Shown here one piece after another: positions 32,801 through 42,094 of a stretch of 64,000 bases of DNA. Within the stretch, counting starts at the first letter, position 1; each line of letters opens with the position of its first letter. The notes beneath the pieces were generated by a model. That model saw nothing but the letters and a program-made list of their open reading frames with translations. It ran no database searches and had not been told where the DNA came from. The stretch is from Cyanophora paradoxa (taxonomy: Eukaryota > Glaucocystophyceae > Cyanophorales > Cyanophoraceae). The translations under genes were made by a program, and so were the position numbers. The stretch covers positions 1 through 64,000 of the forward strand of contig QPMI01000100.1 of NCBI GenBank assembly GCA_004431415.1, read 5' to 3'.

Positions 32801-35560
32801 CACCTAGAGGAGCGCGAAAGCTTCCTTCAGCCCCCTCTTGCTCTTCTGAGGTTAGAAAGGAAAGGCTATTCTGGACCTTGATAAGCTTCCGAGGCTATCT
32901 CTCCCCTTTACCTACAGCTCTGGTAACCTCTCCCCTTGATTAGGTTCTATCTTCTACAGCTCCGGTCTTTCGTTACCTCGTCGACGAGCTCCTCGTTGCG
33001 GCGGGTGACCTCCCGCACGTGCTTCTTGAGGCCCCGCTGCTGCTTCCACTCCTCCCGCCGCCGCACCTGCGCATGCGCGCGCGTCGGTGTCTCAGTCAGG
33101 GGCGGCGTTGGAGTTGAATGGGCCGATGCGCAGAGCCCGGCCGCCCGATAGACAGACGGGGCTTAACAGAACAAGCCATCTATCTTAAGCCATCCGGACA
33201 TACTATGCCATCCCGCATCTTCCGCCGCGGCCCGGCGGGCTAGACACCAGCAACCGCCCAGCCTCGACTCTTCTGCCACCCTTCAAGGCCCGCCCGCTCG
33301 CACCTCGGCGATGGCATCTTACCTCCTACGCCCGTCTATCCTAGGCCATCCCCCGCCTTATACCATCTTAGATCTATATCATCCTCTGCTATCCTTCGCG
33401 GCCCGGCGGCTTCGTTCGCACCTCGGCGATAAAGGTGGAGTAGGAGGAGAGGAAGGAGACGACCCAGGCCATGATCACCGGCAGCCCGGGCTGCTCCAGC
33501 TGCCGGGGCGACGAGAAGCGCGGGTGAGAAGGGCGACGAGAAGGCTAGCTGGGACCAGCCCAGCCAGTCCTAGCGCCCGTCTAGTGGGCGGCGTCCCCTC
33601 TGGCCTAGCCTAGCTGCTCCAGCTGCCGCGGCGACGGCAGAGGTGAGAGGGGCGGCGGGGCGGAGCTGAGAGAGCGCGCGCTCTGGGTCCATCCCAGCCA
33701 GCTGCCCCGGCTGCTTTGCCCGAGCTGCTTTGCCTGCTCCGGCAGCGTTGCCCAAGGCAGGTAGGTAGGAAGGGCGAGAAGGGGTCTGCTGCCGTAGACT
33801 CGCGCGCTGGAGCGGACCCGCCGCCGCTAGCTAGCTAGCTAGCTAGCATCTGGTAGCCTCTGGCCGTCTGGCCGCCCCCCCCCCCCCCCCCCCCCCCCCA
33901 GCCGTGGAGGGGGCAAGCCGTGCGCCGGCTAGCAGAGCGCCGGCTAGGTAGGCCTACCCGGCGCCCCCGGCGCTCGCTAGCCTGGGGGAGCCGTCCAGCC
34001 AAGCCCAGTCTAGCCCAGTCTAGCCCAATCTAGCGGACCTCCCGAAGGGGGCGCGTGTTATCTATGTGCCTAGCTTAGGTGTCTAGGTACCTAGCCTAGC
34101 CTAGCCTAGTCCGGCCCGGCCCACGCGCTCCGCTCCGCTCCGCACTGCTCTGGTCTGCGCACCTGGCGCAGGGAGGGCATGGACGCGTAGTGCACGCAGA
34201 AGGCGGTCCACGCGATCGCCAGCACGATGACGACGGAGTGGAAGCGGAGCTGGTACTGCGCGCGTGCGGGTGCGAAGAAGACGTTAGCGGAGCGAGGCGT
34301 TCGATGTACGTTTCACCGAGCAGCGCTGGCTATCCGGGCGCGTCTGTCTGTCTGCCTGTGTGCCTCGCTAGCCCTCTCCGGCCGCTCTAATAGTAGTAGG
34401 AGTAGTAGCAGTAAGGGTCTCTCTAGCCGCCCTGGCCCCTCTAGTAGCAGCAGAGCTGAAGTCTGGCGGACCTGGCTCGCCATGACGAGGCCCATCAGGC
34501 CCATCTAGCCGCCCCCCTCTAACGTCCGTAGCAGTTAAAGCCCCGGGGTTGAAGTTCTAGCCAGTATTTTAGTAACTAGTAGCAGCAAAAGTCTTCTAAT
34601 CTAATCTCGGGCCTCAGATAGCCCTCTAATGGCGGTTAGATAGTTCCGGAAGTCTTCTAATCTAATCTTGGGCCTCAGAACGTAGAACGCAGTATTCGTA
34701 CCTGGCTCGCCATGACGAGGCCCATCAGGCCCATGTCGATCGCATGCGTCATCGGCTGCCGGAAGATCCCGCAGAAGAAGTCTGCAGGGACGGTTAGTTA
34801 GATAGACAGATAGCGATAGTTAGATAGCTAGTTAGATCGCTAGTTAGATAGCTACTTAGTTCGATAGCTAGCTAGATAGGTAGTTAATTAGCTTGAAGGG
34901 GATGGGCGGATGCATGGGGGCCTCGAGGGGCGGGCGGCCCGGCGGGGGCGTACACTGCGACCAGAGGAAGAAGAAAAGGCAGACGGCCGCCAGGATCTTC
35001 TGCTGGTGTTGCCGCAGCCGCCGCACGCGCAGGAGCATCGTGTTGACGATGCCCACGCCGCACAGCGCTGCGCAGCTCCACGCCACCCGCACGCGCGTGT
35101 CATCGCCCGCGAGCGCCGTGTGGTACTGCGCGGGCGGCGTGAGGCGCGGCTCGCGGGTGCGCGGCGGGCGACCGGGCGCACCACGAGGGACGAGACGGCG
35201 GCGAGGACTGCGCGCGCCATTGCGTGAGCCTCGGAGCTCGATGAAGCGCGCAGGCGGCTCGGCGGGCCCGGGCGGCGCACCGAGCAGCAACGAGATCTGC
35301 CGGTAGCGCTGCTGGAGGAAGTTCAGGCTGTCCTCCTGATAGGAGGACTCAACCTGCGGGGAGCACGAATGCGTCGGCGGTGCTTCGGGCGTTTCTCGCA
35401 GGCCCGAGCCCGAAGGCTGTGTAGCGGGGCGGGCGGCGGTGCGGAGCGAGGGCGAAGGCCTCACCTGCGGGTCCGCAAAGCGAATGCCGAACGACAGGCC
35501 TTTCCGCCGCGCGAAGTCCCTGTCATCGTCTGCCGCCGCCGTTTTTTTAGCGGACCCATG
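26833..35560 (-). CDS. Multi-spanning class I cyclic-nucleotide phosphodiesterase
   Basis: About 20 exons run leftward. The membrane part (about 35.4-33.4 kb) has some six hydrophobic segments, including ISLLLVLAAVSSLV, AWSCAALCGVGIVNTMLL, VVIVLAIAWTAFCVHY and MAWVVSFLSSYSTF. A coiled-coil linker (near 33.0 kb) and LASPLEKLLEELDEISRSI (near 32.6 kb) follow. An exon at 31.2-31.8 kb inserts a low-complexity Ser/Ala/Gly segment. The catalytic domain has YHSAIHAADVVQ (30.6 kb), HDLGHGGFTNAF (30.3 kb), SPLENYH-VSKASMLLRKPE, IGMVLSTDLAVHFELM, ADVANAAKRP, EFFRQG-DEERQRGL and CQ-AGFLDFIVLPMY. The His/Asp metal ligands and the purine-binding Gln position are all present, so it should hydrolyse cAMP and/or cGMP. 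The C-terminal tail ends GQSTPLA. The 5' end is unresolved: the first recognised exon (DDDRDFARRKGLSFG, about 35.5 kb) lacks a clear ATG. Confidence 0.87.
28350..28676. repeat. Tandem copies of an exon end inside a phosphodiesterase intron
   Basis: The end of the exon coding MAEFFRQG (plus-strand 28638-28676) is repeated twice in the downstream intron, at about 28350-28389 and 28493-28533. Each copy is followed by the same AT-rich sequence (AATAATCTAAAAAATC, AGAGCTCTAG). The period is about 144 bp. Each copy carries exon sequence plus the splice-donor region, so potential decoy donors are present. Confidence 0.85.
32317..32349. repeat. Long G homopolymer in intron
   Basis: An almost pure G run of about 30 bases lies in an intron of the minus-strand phosphodiesterase gene, so the transcript carries a C tract. 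A similar run lies near 29607-29633, and a C run of about 24 is at 33877-33899. Exact lengths are unreliable in any sequencing assembly. Confidence 0.8.
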
Positions 35561-36097
35561 GGAGGCCGCTCAGCATTCGCACCTATGACCAGTTGCGTGC
35601 TCGAGGAGATCTCTACAGTATGGGAAACTGAAACTTTCACTGTGTGGCGCCCACTAACACCAGTGTGGCGCCCACTAACACTTTCAGCCGCGGCGGCCAT
35701 GCTGGCCGGCTTTCATGTGCCGCTCAACCCGGAAGGGTGAGCTGCGCGAAACGATGCCGGTAGCCAAGCCGCGGCGGATTGGAGCACAGATTGTTGTGCG
35801 CCGGCTGTTATCGCTCAAGACTTCTCCAATCTCCCGAACAAGCTGCGAGCTCGGCGGCAAGCACCATGCCGCCGTGATGCCGGCGCTGTGGGCGGGCACC
35901 GCTAAGCCAAGCAGCTTCAATTCGCCGTACCCGTCTCGGAAAAAAGTCTCTGCCTCGCGAATTCGAAGCACACCGGCCTCTCGAAGCGTTTCCGCCTCCC
36001 TTCTGCCACCCTTTTCGCGACGTGAAACGCCGGAGCACGTTGCCTTGCGACCCGCAGCTGCAGCTTGGCGGGAGACGCAGTAGCACGCGGGCAATCG
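35561..36097. other. Upstream region between the phosphodiesterase and a small gene
   Basis: This probably contains the unresolved first exon or exons and promoter of the phosphodiesterase (-) and the promoter of the small gene at 36098 (+). A 16-17-base direct repeat (GTGTGGCGCCCACTAACAC) occurs twice near 35641-35681. No complete gene is supported. Confidence 0.45.
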
Positions 36098-36583
36098 ATG
36101 GCGGCATGCGCATATGATCTCTCAGAGTTCCGAAGCTGGCTGAGCACACCGCTGGACTTCCGGATAGAGGAGATGCTCAAACAAGCTGGGCTCCTCTTCC
36201 GAGTCGGCCACGGCGTCCAACTGTGCGGCGAGGCGGGCGTCCGCTTGTTTACGTCGTCGCACGCGGTCCGGTGGCGCGATTTGCAGAGCGTTCACCTGCG
36301 GATCGTGCTTCAGCAAGTGGCCATCGCGGCCGGCAGCCGCACCTGTGTGCAGACGGAAGATCTGAGCGAAGCGGAGCTCCTTTCTCTCATCTACGAGGAT
36401 CTGCATCGGAGCTCGAAACGGGCGCCGGATTCGACGGAGGCAGGCCCGGCGGAGAAGCGCCAGCGGAGCTTCAAAGGCGCACAGCTCGATGGCGAGGGCA
36501 ACAGCCACATGCAGGATCACGAGCACATGCAGGGTGCGAGTCGCCGGCGCACGAAGCCGCGCCCGATGCTCCGCTCTTTCTGA
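36098..36583 (+). CDS. Small intronless protein of unknown function
   Basis: A single open frame of 161 codons runs from ATG at 36098 (MAACAYDLSEFRSWLS) to a stop at 36583. Its composition is balanced and helix-like (FRIEEMLKQAGLLFRVG, LSEAELLSLIYEDLH), unlike the Ala/Arg/Pro-rich shadow frames common here. The C-terminal third is polar and basic (SKRAPDSTEAGPAEKRQRSF) with a nuclear-localisation-like KRQR and a RRRTKPRP tail. I do not recognise the family. It is divergent from the phosphodiesterase gene and convergent with the J-protein gene. It is one of the few intronless genes here. Confidence 0.6.
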   Translation: MAACAYDLSEFRSWLSTPLDFRIEEMLKQAGLLFRVGHGVQLCGEAGVRLFTSSHAVRWRDLQSVHLRIVLQQVAIAAGSRTCVQTEDLSEAELLSLIYEDLHRSSKRAPDSTEAGPAEKRQRSFKGAQLDGEGNSHMQDHEHMQGASRRRTKPRPMLRSF

Positions 36584-37072
36584 CCTTGAGAGGACGCAGA
36601 CATCGACGAGGTAGTCAACAGGCTAGGGGACGAGCATCTCCCTCAGGCGTGGAAATACAGAATAGAGCTCGGAATCCCCCTTCCCAAGAGCGCATTCAGC
36701 TGCGGTCCACCGGTTCGACCTCCTTGCGTTGGTTTCGAGCATTTCGGGGGAGCGTTGACCCTCGTTGGATCCGCGCAGGTGGTGGGATAGTGGTATACAT
36801 AGGCGCCGGCGCCGGCTAACTAGGGAATAGATGTGCAGCTAAGCACCGATTCATTAGGTATCGAGACAAGCCGCAGTTTCAATAGCTTATCATAGATAGC
36901 GTAGGCGGACCTCGCACTCTTCCCAATCAACCGTACCAATTCTCAAAGCCCGTCGCAAAGAGTTTCGGAAGCGCACTTAAGATCTCGGTTTACTGGGGCG
37001 GCGTGGAACACGCGGGATCCGGAGCCGCGGCCGGCTGTATAGCTAGCGCTAGCCAGCCAGCTAGCTACTAGG
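36584..37072. other. Convergent 3' spacer
   Basis: This separates the stop codons of the small plus-strand gene and the J-protein gene. It includes a run of CTAGCTAGC-like self-complementary words at about 37040-37075. No gene is supported. Confidence 0.5.
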
Positions 37073-40000
37073 CTAGCCGAGGGACGTGGGGAGCTCGGGG
37101 CAGGTCTCCCAGGAGGACGCGTGGACCCCGTCCAGGTACGTCTCCACAAAGCGCTCGAAGGGCTTCAGCTCGATGCTCCGCACCCCGCTCGTCATCGCCG
37201 CGAAGCGCCGCTTGCGGCTGGGGGAAAGAAGGCAAACCAAAGGCGAATAGTTCAGCGGAGATGCGCGAGGGCGAGTGCTTCAAATCAGAGAGCGGGACGG
37301 ACCTCCAGAGCAGGATGAGGATGAGGGCGGGGCGCTGGACGTCCAGCGAGTCCTCGTCCCAGCGGCCCCGGAAGTCGAAGAGGGGCGGGCGTCCCTCGCG
37401 GTGGAACACGTGCTCGAGCCAGCGCTCGGCGGGGCTCAGCGCGCCCTGCCCCCCGGCCGGGCGCACCCGCACGTGCACGAACTGCACGCGGCTGCGGGGC
37501 GCACGTTCCGAGTAGTCAGTCGTAGTAGTCAGAAAGAACAACGAAAACGTCGTAGGGGCTCACCTCTCGGTGGAGAAGACGCGGGCCAGCGTCTCCGCGG
37601 CGCCCACGACCGAGGCGCGGCCGTCGGAGACGCACAGGGCGCAGTAGGGCGCCAGCGGGTCGTAGACGAGGCGCCGGTACGAGGCCGGCGTCAGGTCCGC
37701 CAGGAGCTCCACCTCGTCCCCGCCCTCCCCGCTCCCGCTCCCGCTGCCGCTGCCGCTCCCCGAGGAACGTTCGGCTTCGCTCTCCTCGCGCGCCTCCCGC
37801 CGGCGACCGTTCCCGTCCGCGTGCCGCTCGCGCTCGCGCTCGCGCTCGCGCTCGCGCTCCCGATGCTCCCGCTCCCTCTGCTGCTCCCTCTGCCTCTCCC
37901 GCTGCCGCCGCTCCTGCTCCTGCTGCTCGTGCTCCCTCTGGCGCTGCGCCTGCTGCTGCTGGTAGTGCTGGTGCGCCTGTTGTTGTTGTTGTTGTTGCTG
38001 CTGCTGCTGCTGGGCGGCGGGCCGCTGCCGCGCAGAGCTGGCGTGCGCTTGGTGCGAGCCCCCGCTCGCCTGGTCCTGTCGGCTCGCCCCTTGCTGCTGG
38101 CCGGACTGCGGCTGCGGCTGCTGCCTCGGGCGCTCCTGGCCCGCGCCCTGGCCCGGCGGCTGCCGGGCCTCCCCGCGGCTCGCCAGGAACGTCAGCACCG
38201 AGTACAGAGCCGCCGCCACCATCAGCATCGACGCCGTGTTCTGCGGCGGGCTTCGTCAGCGGCGCGGGCGACGGGGGCGAACAAACGAAAGCTTGCCTGG
38301 GTGGCGAGGTGGAAGACCTTGGAAACGAGCCCGGCGAAGGCGGTGAGGGGCCACAGGTAGCGCGAGAGGGCGGAGAGCAGGTCATCCATGGCCGAGGCGG
38401 GCGGCGGCGGGTCCCGCACAAGGGGCGCCCCCCCCGAGGAGGACTGCGGCAGGGCCATCCACTGCGCAAAGTCCGGGTCCGAGACCTTGCGGGCCCAGCC
38501 CGCGATCTCCTCCGCCAGGGCCTCCTGACTGCCGCCCTGGGGGAGGCGGCGCCCAGCGTAGCGCCCTCGGCCCGCGTCCATCACGATGAGGTACGCAGGG
38601 GGGGCCTCCGCCGGCGCGGCGCCCGCGCCCGCGCCCCCGGCCGCGGCGGCGGCGGGGGCGGCGGCCGGGCGGCGGCCGCCCAGCGGGGCCAGGGCCGCGT
38701 TGCAGAAGTCGGGCTGCTCGGCGCAGTCGGCCCAGAGGAACCGGAGGGGACGCCCGGACTCGGAGCCCTCCTCCCGCGCGTGCCGCACGGCCGCGGTCCG
38801 CAGCGCGGCGCGGGCGGCCGAGCCGCGGACCGAGTCTCCGGCCAGGACCACGCATAGCACCGGGGAAGGGGCGGAGGAGCCCTCGGAGGAAGAAGAGGAG
38901 GAGGAGGAGGCGGAGGCGGCCGGCCCGCACAGCTCCTCGTAGGCGGCCCGCGTGAGGGGCGGCGAGGCGGGGTACCGGTTCGCCGCCAGGGCCCGCTGGA
39001 GCCGGGTCCGGGAGAGGGGCGGGGAGGGGTTCGTCTCCGATACGGCCGATGCGCCCACGAAGGTAGGGACGACGGGGCCCGTCGGGCCCTCGGAGAGCAG
39101 CACGAGGCTGGGGAGGTCGGCCGCCCCGTACAGAGCGGCCACCTTGGCGCCCCAGTCGGCGCTGCCGCCGCCGCCGACGGGGACGTACGCGACGCGGACC
39201 GAGCGGCGGTGGAGCTGGGCGGAGACGCGGAGGGGGAAGGGGACGGTGGGCTTGCGGGGCGAGTCCCGCGCGAAGAGGACGGCGTGGACGCTCTCCGGCT
39301 CCAAGTCGAGGAAGGAGGCGAGGTCTTTCTGGGCCCGGAGCACGGAGACGCGCTCCGGAAAGAACGCGGCGACGTAGTCCACGAGGTGCTGCGCGTTCAC
39401 GGCCGCCGCGTTGGTCGCCAGCGGCGGGTCGCTGAACTTGTCCATGCGCTGGCCCCGCACGAAGGCGAGGATCGTGGGGAGCGCCAGCGGCACATTCACG
39501 CCGAGCGCAACCTCGGCGGCGGCGCGGTCCCGCTCCGAGTGGATGCGGCCGACCGCCACGCCGAGCTGCGCGAGCTGTTGGGCCGCCTGGCTGAACGGCT
39601 GCGCGAGCGCCCGGCACGAGGAGGACCAGTCGGCGTAGAGCATCACGAGCCAGACGCCGTCCTCCGCCCGCTGCGCGGCGCCCCGCGCCCCGACGAGCTC
39701 CTGGAAGTTCGCGTTGGTGAGGGGCACCACGCTCGCGCCGAACGCGATCGGGTCCTTCCCGCTTGCCGCCGCCGAGGCGAAGGCGTTGCGGCCGACGGAG
39801 TAGCGGCCGCCCGAGCCGGCGAAGCGGCGCCAGTGGTACTTGAAGATGTCCTCGAACGTGTCGCCCTCCCGCGCGTACGCGAAGCCGCTGTAGGCGCGCT
39901 GGGCCTGCTCCTGCGCCTGCCGCATCTGCAGCTCCCGCTCGTCCGTCACGCCGTACATGTCGTAGTTCCGGCGCTTGGCGGGGTCCGATAGGATCTGGTA

Positions 40001-40501
40001 CGCCGTGTTGATCTCAACGAACTTGTCGTGCGCGGCCTTCCCGCCCTGATTCTTGTCCGGATGCCAGCGCATCGCCATCTGCGCACGCGGCGATGCGAAT
40101 GCTTAGACGCGACCTCGCAAGCTACGGCGGGCGGTAGCCGAGGCCGCTCGAATGCGCGGCGCCCCGGCCTCCCGACGCTCTGCACGGCACAAGCACGCAA
40201 GCATGATCGACTGCGAACCTTTCGGTAGGCCTGCGGGCGGCACGCGGGAAGATTCGTGAGATAAGGCCGGGCGAGACCAGGAGGCCGCGCGCGCGTGAAC
40301 CTTCTCGATGTCCTTCTGCGATGCCGCACGGTCCAGCCCCAGCGCTTTGTAGGGGTCCAGCCGCGCGAGCGCCAGCGCGAGGACCGCCGCCAACACCGCC
40401 ATGCGAAGGCCCCAGGTCACCGGCGTGGCGGACAGCGTCCTCCTCCGCCCGCCATGCGGAAGGACCCGCCGGGCGGGCCCGCTTCCGGGCGAGGCCGCCA
40501 T
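37073..40501 (-). CDS. ER-type J-protein with thioredoxin-like domain (DNAJC16-like)
   Basis: The start at 40501 gives MAASPGSGPARR, a hydrophobic signal/anchor (RMAVLAAVLALALARLD), then a J domain: PYKALGLDRAASQKDIEK, a 12-nt exon coding AYRK (40219-40230), then MAMRWHPDKNQGGKAAH and INTAYQILSDPAKRRNYDMY. The HPD motif is intact. A thioredoxin-like domain follows (WLVMLYADWSSSCRAL) with only the second active-site Cys, so dithiol oxidoreductase activity is unlikely. Further thioredoxin-fold-like sequence continues to about 38.4 kb. A GC-AG intron (38241-38296) precedes a membrane helix (ASMLMVAAALYSVLTFLAS). Then come a Gln run of about 12-13 residues, a Glu/Arg repeat, a Ser/Gly acidic run, and a C-terminal domain (LTPASYRRLVYDPLAPYC). 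The plan resembles DNAJC16-type proteins: J domain, thioredoxin, membrane anchor. It should recruit Hsp70 at the ER. Confidence 0.85.
37979..38012 (-). repeat. Polyglutamine-coding CAA/CAG repeat
   Basis: On the coding strand a CAG/CAA tract encodes about 12-13 consecutive Gln residues in the J-protein. A Glu/Arg dipeptide-like repeat (about 37825-37860) lies downstream in the same exon. Mixed codons make it less prone to slippage than a pure CAG run. Confidence 0.8.
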
Positions 40502-40825
40502 CGCTCGACGTCGACCCTGTACCCGGGCGTAGCCGCTGTACCCGGCGCCCTCGCCTTTCTTCCGGCTTCCTTCCTTGTTTGTCGCTTTACGGAGTTCACG
40601 GTGCGCGCCTCGCTTGGCTACCCCGCCCTCCGTCCGCCCGAGATGAATCGCGCTTTGGAAAAAGGGGAAATCCAATGCTCCGCCGACCGCCGAGAGCCGC
40701 TATCGGCCGAAATGGCCGCAGAGGTTGAACTCTCGCTTTCTTCCGCAGAAAATCATCCTCACGCTTTGCCACGCCGCGCAGGTCGCCAATCCGCGGTAGC
40801 GATCGACACAGCGCCGACGTGAGCA
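40502..40825. promoter_or_regulatory. Divergent intergenic region between J-protein and WW genes
   Basis: This 324-bp spacer separates the start codons of the J-protein gene (-) and the WW protein gene (+). It has no TATA box. It contains short A/G-rich stretches (GGAAAAAGGGGAAATCC near 40656) that could be core promoter sequence. Shared regulation is inferred only from orientation. Confidence 0.4.
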
Positions 40826-41950
40826 ATGGCGTACGATTACACAGAGGGCCCGCCCGTCGACGTCACGGAGGAGGATGTGCCCGAGGTCATGGATGAGGCG
40901 ACGCTGGAGCGGTTAGCGAGGGAGGGCAAGAGCGCGCCCGGCGTCAAAGAAGTGAAAGAAGAAATCGAGGAGACTCCGTGGCGCTCGGTTCAGGACCCCA
41001 GGACGGGCCAGTTCTACTTCTGGAAGTGCGCCGCGCTTCTCGCTCTCCCGCCATGCTTTTGGTCCGGCCGCTGATCGTGCCACCAGTGCAAAAACAAATG
41101 AAACTACATGGACAAACCCCCTGAAGAAGAACGAAGAGCCAGATCCCCACGCAGCGTATGCGGCCTACTATCAGGGCTACTACCAGCAGCAGCACTACGC
41201 CGGGGGCGACCAACAACAACATCACGGATCACATTCTCACTCTCCTCTGCCAGCAGTCGCAGCTTCCAGCTCGGGAGCGAACAGCGTGCCAGTCGCGGGC
41301 ACGTCGGCCTCCCCTCCGCCCGCAGCCGCGGCGGCCGCGGTCAGCGCGGACTCGCTCTCCAAGCTCGACAGCATTCTGAACCAGATTGAAACGAAGGTGC
41401 TTGCAACCGCTCGCCTTGCTGCGTCTCGCCTCGGGTTTTGTCTAATCGCTAGCCGGCTCGTAGGTCAAGGCCGAGCTCGGGCACACGAATGCGGAGGACG
41501 TGCCGCCGGCGCCCGAAGAAGATGATGATGCGGATCAGAACGGGGGTGAAGCAGGAGCCCAACACCAACACGGCGCACAGGGTTAGCGCAGCACTGCTTC
41601 CGGTCTCCCGTGTTTCCAGAAACCTCACCGCCCGAGCAGATCCGAACGCGGAGTACTCGCAGAAGTTCCCGTCGTGGAAAGCGGAGTTCTACTCGACGGA
41701 GGCGCGCGACAGGCGGCAGATGGGCTACTACTTCGACTACGAGCAGGTCCGCCTGGTCCCGCCCGGCCCCGCCCAGCGGCCCCCGCCGACACCGGCGCGC
41801 GCGCTCGCGCTCGCGCAGTGGGTGCAATCCAAGAACGAGGCGATGCTTGGCGGCAAGCGGAAGAAGCCCAATCAGAACGACATGGAGAACTTTAGGCAGA
41901 AGAAGGAGGAGCGCCGCCTTAAGAAGATCGCCAAGTGGCTCGCCGACTAG
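40826..41950 (+). CDS. WW-domain protein with basic C-terminal motif (RNA-processing type)
   Basis: The start at 40826 gives MAYDYTEGPPVDVTEED. A WW domain is interrupted by an intron (donor GTGCGCCG, acceptor GCCACCAG): PWRSVQDPRTGQFYFW, then NAKTNETTWTNPLKKN, with both Trp residues intact. A Tyr/Gln-rich stretch (YAAYYQGYYQQQHYAGGD) and a short helix (DSLSKLDSILNQIETK) follow. The next exons give VKAELGHTNAEDVPPAPEED and DPNAEYSQKFPSWKAEFYS, then MGYYFDYEQ. The last intron (donor GTCCGCC, acceptor CTCGCGCAG) joins to WVQSKNEAMLGG. The tail is NFRQKKEERRLKKIAKWLAD. All five junctions keep phase. WW plus a lysine-rich KKP...FRQKKEE tail suggests a spliceosome-associated nuclear protein; the exact family is not named. 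Confidence 0.85.
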
Positions 41951-42094
41951 CCAGCCCTCCCTCCCCCCAGCGCTCTGCCCCCACCGCCCCCTGCCTCGTG
42001 TACCCCTTCTCTCCCCTGCCTGTCCCCAGTCGTATCTATCCGTCGTCCGCGTTCGGATAGCATTTGCATGGGGGCGGGCCGGGGGGTACGGCGC

